This document shows positions 1 through 5,089 of a stretch of 9,002 bases of DNA, one piece after another. Under the pieces are notes generated by a model. The model saw only the letters and a program-made list of their open reading frames with translations. It was not told where the DNA came from and searched no databases. Location: contig DASPLH010000275.1 in the NCBI GenBank assembly GCA_035627675.1, positions 1 through 9,002 of the forward strand, in the 5' to 3' direction. This DNA comes from DASPLH01 sp035627675. GTDB lineage: Bacteria > Acidobacteriota > Terriglobia > Terriglobales > Acidobacteriaceae. Position 1 is the first letter of the stretch; each line of letters opens with the position of its first letter. A program made the translations under genes and the position numbers.

Positions 1-231
1 GGCGACTATGACGCCGCGTTGAAGTATGTGGACCGTGCCGTCGGCCTCAATGCCAAGTACCCGCCCATCCAGCTGGTGAGGGCACATGCACTGCTGGGGT
101 TGCGGCAATACAACGAGGCGGTGAGTTCGCTGGAACTTTACCTGACGCGTGAACCGTCAGGACCTAACTCGGCACGCGCTCGCCGCGTCTTGAGCCAGGC
201 AAAGGCGTTCGTCGCCTCCGGGGGCAAGTAG
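1..231 (+). CDS. C-terminal fragment of a TPR protein
   Basis: The reading frame is open from the first base and ends at TAG (229-231), giving 76 residues of a protein whose start lies outside the window. The residues read as tetratricopeptide helices. GDYDAALKYVDRAVGLN looks like the second half of one TPR unit. A fuller unit follows, with the pattern YPPIQLVRAHALLGLRQYNE and then AVSSLELYLTREP. The G-Y-A-A-L-A-P spacing is typical of TPRs. The tail (PNSARARRVLSQAKAF) resembles the closing helix of many acidobacterial TPR proteins. TPRs are protein-interaction scaffolds, and the missing N-terminal part decides what this protein does. The next gene is convergent, so this is the end of a plus-strand transcription unit. 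I see no clear terminator in 232-293. Confidence 0.75.
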   Translation, partial: GDYDAALKYVDRAVGLNAKYPPIQLVRAHALLGLRQYNEAVSSLELYLTREPSGPNSARARRVLSQAKAFVASGGK

Positions 232-293
232 GCGCGAACGCGACACGAGAGCCTTGTCATCCGACTGCCCGCTGGAGCGCCCTGGGCCTGCGC

Positions 294-680
294 TCAAGGC
301 GTGGCGAGATACTCTCGCGGCACTTCACGGATTCCTACGCCGAATACAAACCGCGGAGTCAGATACCCTCGTCCCCAGCGATTCACGTCCCAATGGGCGC
401 GAAGGAACCGCACATCCGCCGTTCGGGAGAGATCCAGCAGTAAGGGTACACTTCCCGGATAGAACGCCTGGGGAGCCGTCATCAACGGCTTCTGCGGCCA
501 GGTCTGGCCATCCGCGGAACCGAAGATCGATACCTGCAACGACTCCTGTTCCACGACTCCGGTAACACTGACTGTGATGAGAAAGACTCGTGTTTGTGCG
601 GCGGCGGAGATGTCAACGGCACCGCCGACTCCGTTGGACTGCGCGACAGTCTCAGGGTCAACCAGATGAGCTTCGAGCAT
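294..680 (-). CDS. conserved-looking protein of unknown function (128 aa)
   Basis: I do not recognise this family. I chose ATG at 678-680, because it leaves a 16-nt gap to the upstream hydrolase. The alternative ATG at 714-716 would overlap the hydrolase by 20 nt and add 12 residues. The product has no signal peptide, no long hydrophobic helix and no cysteine. It alternates polar and hydrophobic residues in beta-strand fashion (RVFLITVSVTGVV, LQVSIFGSADGQTW, DVRFLRAHWDVNRWGRG, RFVFGVGIREV), which suggests a small all-beta fold. The DVNRWGRG segment at about residues 98-105 and the GSADGQ turn look like conserved features. Codon use is GC-rich at third positions and matches the neighbours. It probably shares a transcript with the hydrolase. 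My impression that similar short proteins occur in other Acidobacteria is from memory and uncertain. Confidence 0.65.
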   Translation of the reverse strand: MLEAHLVDPETVAQSNGVGGAVDISAAAQTRVFLITVSVTGVVEQESLQVSIFGSADGQTWPQKPLMTAPQAFYPGSVPLLLDLSRTADVRFLRAHWDVNRWGRGYLTPRFVFGVGIREVPREYLATP

Positions 681-696
681 CGGCGGCAATAGTACG

Positions 697-1500
697 CTAT
701 CGCGGCAGAGTGTCAAGGAACTGCCGCAGCGCTATGCCGACCTCTTCCGGCTGCTCCATCGGCGCGAGGTGTCCGGCTTTCGCGATGATCTTCAGCGACG
801 CGCCCGGTATCCCGGAGGCGATGCGCTGCAACTCCTGCGGCGGACTCAGGCGATCTTCCTCGCCACCGAGCACGAGTGTTGGAACCGCGATCGTGGCCAG
901 CGTCGGCGTCGAGTCGGGGCGTTCGGCCATCCCGCGCTGTACCGCCGCGAAACCCTCGGCCGTCGTGCGGTTCATCGTGCCTCGCGCGGCGGAAACTACA
1001 TCCGGCCGGTTGCGTTGCGTGGTTTCTCCGAGCAGTCTCGCGAACATGTTGCCGATGACATACTCGGGGCCGCGTTGCCCTGCGTCCTCCGCCGTCTTGA
1101 GGCGCTGCGCCCGGCCTTCCTCGGTATCCGCCAGGGCCTTCGTGTCGCAGAACACGAGAGCACGAACCCTCTCGCGAGACCGCCGCCAGATTTCGAACAG
1201 GATGTAGCCGCCGATCGAACATCCCACGAACACCGCTTTGGCGATGCGCAGTTCGTCGCACACGCGAGCGATGTCCTGGGCGTGCTTGTGCATGGTCGCC
1301 GGACCGTCGCCGGCGGTGCTTTCGCCGTGTCCGCGGAGGTCGGGCAGGATCAGGCGGTACCGGGACTCCAGCCGCTCGGCAGCGCCGCTCCAAAAAGTAT
1401 GGTCGGACGGGAATGGGTGCAGGAGCACCACGTCCGGCCCGTCGCCCCGTACCTCGTAGAAGATATCTGCGTCTCCGCTGCGAACTTTCATGCGGTGCAT
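697..1500 (-). CDS. alpha/beta-fold hydrolase
   Basis: A 267-residue single-domain alpha/beta hydrolase (Abhydrolase_1 type), close to the usual 260-280 length, with no signal peptide, so it is probably cytoplasmic. The oxyanion-hole segment is LLHPFPSDH (about 26-34), and DLRGHGES follows at 54-61. The nucleophile elbow is G93-C-S95-I-G97. The acid is probably Asp216 in GGEEDRLSPP, and His244 in KAGHLAPMEQP completes the triad. The layout resembles 3-oxoadipate enol-lactonase-like and haloperoxidase-like esterases, but the substrate cannot be read from sequence. The start is ATG at 1498-1500 because GGAG lies 5 nt upstream on the minus strand; the second ATG (1489-1491) is too far from it. 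The gene is followed 16 nt later by the 128-aa unknown protein. Its promoter must lie within or beyond the heptamer repeat at 1517-1558. Confidence 0.9.
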   Translation of the reverse strand: MHRMKVRSGDADIFYEVRGDGPDVVLLHPFPSDHTFWSGAAERLESRYRLILPDLRGHGESTAGDGPATMHKHAQDIARVCDELRIAKAVFVGCSIGGYILFEIWRRSRERVRALVFCDTKALADTEEGRAQRLKTAEDAGQRGPEYVIGNMFARLLGETTQRNRPDVVSAARGTMNRTTAEGFAAVQRGMAERPDSTPTLATIAVPTLVLGGEEDRLSPPQELQRIASGIPGASLKIIAKAGHLAPMEQPEEVGIALRQFLDTLPR

Positions 1501-1516
1501 TGTAGCTCCGTCGGTA

Positions 1517-1558
1517 GAGTTTCAAATTTCGAGTTTCAAATTTCGAGTTTCGAGTTTC
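1517..1558. repeat. intergenic heptamer tandem repeat (GAGTTTC / AAATTTC)
   Basis: Six consecutive 7-bp units read on the plus strand: GAGTTTC, AAATTTC, GAGTTTC, AAATTTC, GAGTTTC, GAGTTTC. All share the TTTC end, and the 14-mer GAGTTTCAAATTTC is exactly duplicated. The minus strand reads GAAACTC and GAAATTT. The array starts 16 bp from the start codon of the alpha/beta hydrolase, inside its upstream region. Heptamer arrays of this GAAACTC/GAAATTC type occur between genes in Acidobacteria and other soil phyla, where they are often mistranslated as SKFETRN-like proteins. That statement is from memory. No function is assigned. Confidence 0.9.
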
Positions 1559-1599
1559 GGCAGCCGCCTCGGCTCCGTACAACGCCTTGCCGGAACATT

Positions 1600-1646
1600 T
1601 TCTATCTCTGCCGTCTCCTCTGTGCCCCGTGGTGGATATTCGTCAT
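1600..1646 (-). repeat. degenerate ACCACAGAGG-type intergenic repeat
   Basis: On the minus strand this stretch reads CCACCACGGGGCACAGAGG, then AGACGGCAGAGATAG. It resembles the purine-rich element built on ACCACAGAGGCACAGAGG and ACACAGAGA that recurs between genes in Planctomycetes, Acidobacteria, Cyanobacteria and others, often mistranslated as HRGHREHRE-like peptides. The repeated core here is GGCACAGAGG and GGCAGAGA. The match is imperfect and rests on memory, so boundaries are approximate. It lies 42 bp from the heptamer array and just before the palindrome at 1649. Confidence 0.5.
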
Positions 1647-1648
1647 AG

Positions 1649-1667
1649 GTGAGCGCTCACGTACAAT
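1649..1667 (+). promoter_or_regulatory. candidate operator palindrome and -10 box of the epimerase gene
   Basis: GTGAGCGCTCAC at 1649-1660 is a perfect 12-bp palindrome. Immediately after it, TACAAT at 1662-1667 matches the -10 consensus at 5 of 6 positions and would put transcription start near 1674, about 22 nt before the epimerase ATG. No good -35 is visible at 17-18 bp spacing (TTCGTC at 1639-1644 is poor), which would fit an activated or weak promoter. The palindrome would sit in the promoter spacer, a common operator position. Its core equals that of the artificial symmetric lac operator, but the flanks do not match, and several regulator families use similar half-sites. Regulation is inferred. 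Confidence 0.4.
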
Positions 1668-1695
1668 GGAGGAACATTCCCGAGGTGACACGTTG

Positions 1696-2691
1696 ATGCG
1701 CTTTTTGATTACCGGCGGCGCTGGATTCGTCGGTTCCCATCTTTCCGAACGCCTGCTGGGGCAAGGACACGAGGTCGTTGCCGTCGATGACCTGTCCACG
1801 GGCAGCGTGGAGAACATCGCCGGTTTCCGGAAGCACGCGCGCTACACGTTCCATGCGGAGACGATCTTCAACCGGCGATTCATGGCCGAGCTTGTGGACT
1901 ATTCCGACGCCGTGTTCCACCTGGCTGCCGCCGTCGGCGTGAAGCGCATCGTGGAGTTCCCCGTTCAGACGATCGAGACCAACGTGGCAGGTTCGGAAAT
2001 CGTGCTGAGCCTGGCGGCGAAAAAAAGCCGCCGCGTGGTCCTCACCTCGACGTCAGAGGTTTACGGGAAATCGACAAAGCTGCCCTTCAGCGAGTCCGAT
2101 GACCTTGTGCTCGGCTCCAGTTACCACTCGCGCTGGGGCTATGCCTGCTCCAAAGCGATCGATGAATTCCTGGCGCTGGCCTATCACCGCGAGCGCAAGC
2201 TTCCGGTTTCGATCGTCCGCCTGTTCAACACCGTGGGTCCGCGACAGACCGGGCAATACGGAATGGTCGTCCCGAACTTTGTGCGCCAGGCGCTGATGGG
2301 CGAGCCGGTCACGGTGTTCGGCACCGGCGAGCAGACCCGCTGCTTCGGACACGTCTCCGACATCGTCGAGGGCCTGATCGCCGTCGTGCAGGAGCCGCGT
2401 GCGGCCGGCGAGATCTTCAACCTCGGCAACACCGAAGAGGTCAGCATCAACGAACTCGCGCGGCGCGTCATCTCCGCCACGTACTCGGAGAGCAAGATCG
2501 TTCATATCCCCTACGCGGAGGCGTACGCTCCGGGCTTCGAAGACATGCACCGCCGCGTTCCCGACATCACCAAGGCCAGGCAGTGGTTTGGCTTCGAGCC
2601 GAAACGCTCGCTCGACCAGATCATCGGCGATGTCGTGACCTACGTTCGCGGACAAGTCGGCTGCGAAAGCTCGATGGCTACCCGCGCCTGA
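1696..2691 (+). CDS. NAD-dependent nucleotide-sugar epimerase/dehydratase (extended SDR)
   Basis: A 331-residue extended short-chain dehydrogenase. The Rossmann signature G7-G-A-G-F-V-G13 follows the first strand, and VDDLSTG (30-36) is the usual NAD-binding second-strand end. TSTSEVYG (117-124) supplies the Ser/Thr, and Y149-A-C-S-K153 is the catalytic YxxxK. FNTVGPRQTGQYGM (177-190), GEPVTVFGTGEQTRCFGHVSD (202-222) and RRVPDITKA (286-294) resemble UDP-glucuronate decarboxylase and dTDP-glucose 4,6-dehydratase relatives that act on UDP- or dTDP-sugars for envelope polysaccharides. The exact substrate is not determined. The start is ATG 1696 because GAGGTGA at 1682-1688 is an excellent Shine-Dalgarno 7 nt upstream. 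The frame is open far upstream, through the antisense of the hydrolase and the repeats, but that part is not protein-like. A terminator follows at 2714-2740. Confidence 0.93.
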   Translation: MRFLITGGAGFVGSHLSERLLGQGHEVVAVDDLSTGSVENIAGFRKHARYTFHAETIFNRRFMAELVDYSDAVFHLAAAVGVKRIVEFPVQTIETNVAGSEIVLSLAAKKSRRVVLTSTSEVYGKSTKLPFSESDDLVLGSSYHSRWGYACSKAIDEFLALAYHRERKLPVSIVRLFNTVGPRQTGQYGMVVPNFVRQALMGEPVTVFGTGEQTRCFGHVSDIVEGLIAVVQEPRAAGEIFNLGNTEEVSINELARRVISATYSESKIVHIPYAEAYAPGFEDMHRRVPDITKARQWFGFEPKRSLDQIIGDVVTYVRGQVGCESSMATRA

Positions 2692-2713
2692 GGAAACGCA
2701 TTGCAGCAGTGTT

Positions 2714-2740
2714 GCGGCTTCGGCCGCTATTCTTTGTTTT
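2714..2740 (+). terminator. intrinsic terminator of the epimerase gene (UUCG loop)
   Basis: GCGGC (2714-2718) pairs with GCCGC (2723-2727) around a TTCG loop, giving the extra-stable C(UUCG)G hairpin. The T-rich tract TATTCTTTGTTTT (2728-2740) follows. It begins 22 nt after the epimerase stop and separates this unit from the PilZ gene. The stem is short (5 bp), so efficiency is uncertain. Confidence 0.6.
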
Positions 2741-2789
2741 CAAGGCTTAAGTCGCGGCCTTAGTCGTCCGATCTAGTGGTTGAGGAACT

Positions 2790-3716
2790 ATGCCGGCGCG
2801 ACGTTGCGAGCAACGCATCCAATCGATTCTTCCCGTACGGGTGTATGGGACAAACTCCGCGGGCGCACCGTTTAACGCGGTCGCGCACACGCTCGACCTC
2901 AGCCGCCACGGCGTGAGGATCGGCGGCCTGCGCCAGTTACTCGAGCCGGGAGACATCGTGGGCATTCAGCGCGGCAACGCTCGCGCGCGTTTTCGCGTGA
3001 CCTGGGTCGGCGAGGCACCCAGAGCTCAGGATCAGTTCGGACTCGTCTGCATGGAACCCGAGAAGAACCTCTGGAATCTCGACCAGGAGCTCCCCGCCCG
3101 GCCCGATCAGCCCGAACCTTCACCATTGGCAATCGCAGAGGCTCCGCAGGGCGAACGAGGCGAGCGGCGCACCCACCCTCGTGTGGCTTGCGATCTCGGC
3201 GTGGAACTCAGCTTGCCCGGCACGGCAGCTCGAATGTGGGCCCATTGCAGCGACATCAGCATGGGTGGATGTTATGTGAACACTCGCACTCCGCTGTCCA
3301 CCGGGTCGGAGTTGACCGTGGTACTTCGCTCCGAGCGGCGCCGGCTCGCGGCTAATGCCATCGTTCGCACGACCCACCCGCAGGTCGGGATGGGGTTGCA
3401 GTTCCAGCAGCTGACGGATGCCGACCGCGATGTCCTGCGTATGGTGATGGCGGAAGTGACCGGCAACGATCAGCCGGAACGGGTGAAGCTTGCTCCGACG
3501 CCGGTCAGGCGACACTCCGATGCACAGGTGAGAGCCGTCGCCGACAGACTCGAGGCCATCGTCCCCGTCCTCGAAGACTCGGATATCGGAAGCGTTGAAC
3601 TCGCGGAACTGCGAGGCGCGCTGCAACACACCCTCGAAGTGGTCGAGATGAGAATCGCTCGCGTCGGCGCCCGAAGCCTCCCCGAGCTCCCTGTCGTCGC
3701 CCAGACGGTCAGCTAG
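2790..3716 (+). CDS. tandem PilZ-domain protein, probable c-di-GMP receptor
   Basis: A 308-residue soluble protein with two PilZ domains. The first (about 4-95) has R5-x-x-x-R9 and D36-L-S-R-H-G41. The second (about 124-222) has R127-T-H-P-R131 and D155-I-S-M-G-G160. Both therefore keep the RxxxR and (D/N)xSxxG motifs that bind cyclic di-GMP in the family. A proline-rich linker (about 101-120) joins them. After the second domain comes a basic stretch and a predicted helical tail (about 243-293), which may interact with a partner. There is no signal peptide or membrane segment, so it should be cytoplasmic and translate c-di-GMP level into an output not named by the neighbourhood. The start is ATG 2790 with GAGGA at 2782-2786, a rather tight spacing. 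The stop overlaps the end of the convergent dinB gene by 8 nt. Confidence 0.9.
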   Translation: MPARRCEQRIQSILPVRVYGTNSAGAPFNAVAHTLDLSRHGVRIGGLRQLLEPGDIVGIQRGNARARFRVTWVGEAPRAQDQFGLVCMEPEKNLWNLDQELPARPDQPEPSPLAIAEAPQGERGERRTHPRVACDLGVELSLPGTAARMWAHCSDISMGGCYVNTRTPLSTGSELTVVLRSERRRLAANAIVRTTHPQVGMGLQFQQLTDADRDVLRMVMAEVTGNDQPERVKLAPTPVRRHSDAQVRAVADRLEAIVPVLEDSDIGSVELAELRGALQHTLEVVEMRIARVGARSLPELPVVAQTVS

Positions 3717-4947
3717 GCTTCTTCGGTTTTCCCGGCAGGCTGGCAGGGTTCTCATGCGTGCGCTCGCGGAAGCGACTCTTCATGCCGGTCGCGAGCGAGA
3801 CCACGCCCTCTCCGAACTTGTCGCGCAGGCGATCCGCCGTCCCAAGAATGTTCCGCAGACGCTCGTCGCGAGTATCGCCCAGCAGGTCCAACTGCTGCGC
3901 TTCGCCGAACAACGCGGTCTGAACACCGATGAGCCGCACCGTCTGCCCCGGATTCCAGTTGGCGTAAAAAAGCTCGCGAATGTTGGCGAAGACCTCGGTG
4001 TCGAGCTGGGTGGTATGGTCGAGAGTGCGGGCGCGAGTGATGGTCGTGAAATCCGTGAAGCGCAGCTTGAGCTGCACGCGCCGGGCGTGAAGTCCCTGTT
4101 CGCGCAGTCTGCGGCACACCATCTCGCTCAGCCGTGCCAGCATCGACTCGATCTTTTGCGGGTCGCTGGTGTCGCGGCCGAAAGTGTGTTCGTGGCTGAC
4201 GGACTTCGGGTCTTCTTCCTCGCCGACTTCCGTGTCGTACCACGCGCCGGCATCGCGTCCTCGCGCTTTCTCCGCCAGTGACACCGCCCAGTCTCCGATC
4301 TCTTCGCGCAGCTTCCGATCGCCGAATGTCGTAAGGTCGCGCACGTAGCGGATTCCCAACGCATGCAGCCGCTGCTCTGTAACCTTCCCCACGCCGGGAA
4401 TCCGCCGCACCTCGAGGGGCGCCAGGAACGCAGCCTCCTGCCCCGGCGGAATCCACAGCATCCCGTTCGGCTTCGCCTGGTCCGAACAGATCTTCGCCAC
4501 CACCCGAGCCGAAGCAATTCCGATGGAGCAGTTCAGGTTGGTCTCGCGCTTGACGGCCTCGTGCAGCAGATGGGCCGCACGCCATGGCGGACCGTGCAGC
4601 CGTTCGGTGCCCGTCATATCGAGATACGCCTCATCGATCGAGGCCATCTCAACCAGCGGCGAGAAGCTCAGCAGCACGTCGCGAACACGGTGCGAGTATT
4701 CGCGGTAACGCTCCGGGTGGCCCTCGATGAAGATCGCGTGCGGGCAAAGTTTCGCCGCCGTCCGCAATGGCATCGCCGAGTGGATGCCATACCTCCGGGC
4801 CGCGTACGACGCGGCTGCGGCGACCCCGCGCTCGTCTGCCTTGCCGCCCACAACGACCGGTTTCCCCTTCAGGGCCGGGTCGTAGAGTTCTTCGACCGAC
4901 ACGAAGAAGGCGTCCATATCGACGTGGAAGTAGGTGCGCAGCGGCAT
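3709..4947 (-). CDS. dinB: DNA polymerase IV (Y-family translesion polymerase)
   Basis: A 412-residue Y-family polymerase that copies past damaged template bases. Catalytic acids are D10 in HVDMDAFF and D105-E106 in MASIDEAYLD. F15 corresponds to the steric-gate phenylalanine of E. coli DinB (F13). YAARRYGIHSAMP (48-60) and GIASARVVAKICSDQAKPNG (143-162) are family blocks of palm and fingers. The thumb helix-hairpin-helix is RRIPGVGKVTEQRL (181-194), and the little finger follows (about 250-350). QLDLL at 352-356 is a plausible beta-clamp-binding motif, followed by about 56 more residues, a layout seen in many non-enterobacterial DinBs. The start is ATG 4945-4947, with GGAG 7 nt upstream. An in-frame ATG at 5011-5013 would add 22 residues unlike the family. 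No LexA box was recognised upstream. The gene lies downstream of the S46 gene on the same strand, but a terminator separates them. Confidence 0.95.
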   Translation of the reverse strand: MPLRTYFHVDMDAFFVSVEELYDPALKGKPVVVGGKADERGVAAAASYAARRYGIHSAMPLRTAAKLCPHAIFIEGHPERYREYSHRVRDVLLSFSPLVEMASIDEAYLDMTGTERLHGPPWRAAHLLHEAVKRETNLNCSIGIASARVVAKICSDQAKPNGMLWIPPGQEAAFLAPLEVRRIPGVGKVTEQRLHALGIRYVRDLTTFGDRKLREEIGDWAVSLAEKARGRDAGAWYDTEVGEEEDPKSVSHEHTFGRDTSDPQKIESMLARLSEMVCRRLREQGLHARRVQLKLRFTDFTTITRARTLDHTTQLDTEVFANIRELFYANWNPGQTVRLIGVQTALFGEAQQLDLLGDTRDERLRNILGTADRLRDKFGEGVVSLATGMKSRFRERTHENPASLPGKPKKPS

Positions 4948-5040
4948 GCGTTCGCTCCATTCTAGAGCGGTTTGGACGCCGGATGTAACCGGAACTGCCG
5001 GCCCTGTGCGCATGGCCTTCCCACGAAGCTCGTCCTCACG

Positions 5041-5072
5041 CAAAAGAAACGGCTGCCCCGAAGGGCAGCCGT
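5041..5072 (-). terminator. strong intrinsic terminator of the S46 peptidase gene
   Basis: On the minus strand a 9-bp perfect GC-rich stem CGGCTGCCC / GGGCAGCCG (plus-strand 5050-5058 with 5063-5071, extended by one A-T pair) closes a TTCG loop. The tract TTTCTTTTG follows. It begins 18 nt after the peptidase stop codon. The cUUCGg loop and run of T make this a convincing rho-independent terminator, so dinB downstream should have its own promoter within 4948-5049. Confidence 0.85.
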
Positions 5073-5089
5073 CAAACAAGAAGTGCTCG

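Noticed and set aside
713..1582. A 289-codon minus-strand frame overlapping the hydrolase
   Set aside because: It is arginine-rich and lacks motifs. Its first residues are a translation of the heptamer repeat, while the alternative frame has a complete hydrolase triad.
769..1695. Upstream extension of the epimerase frame
   Set aside because: It runs antisense through the alpha/beta hydrolase and across the intergenic repeats. The Rossmann fold begins at the ATG at 1696, which has a near-perfect Shine-Dalgarno.
3673..3721. GAAGCCT ... AGGCTTC inverted repeat at the pilZ/dinB junction as a terminator
   Set aside because: The 7-bp stem would enclose a loop of about 35 nt inside coding sequence and lacks a clean T-tract.
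3752..4585. A 277-codon minus-strand frame within dinB
   Set aside because: It is an out-of-frame shadow of the polymerase with low-complexity A/R/G composition.
4948..5049. Possible LexA/SOS box upstream of dinB
   Set aside because: I looked for CTG-N10-CAG, GAAC-N4-GTTC and GTTC-N7-GTTC types on both strands and found no convincing match. The TAGAAT near 4958-4963 is too close to the start codon for a normal leader.
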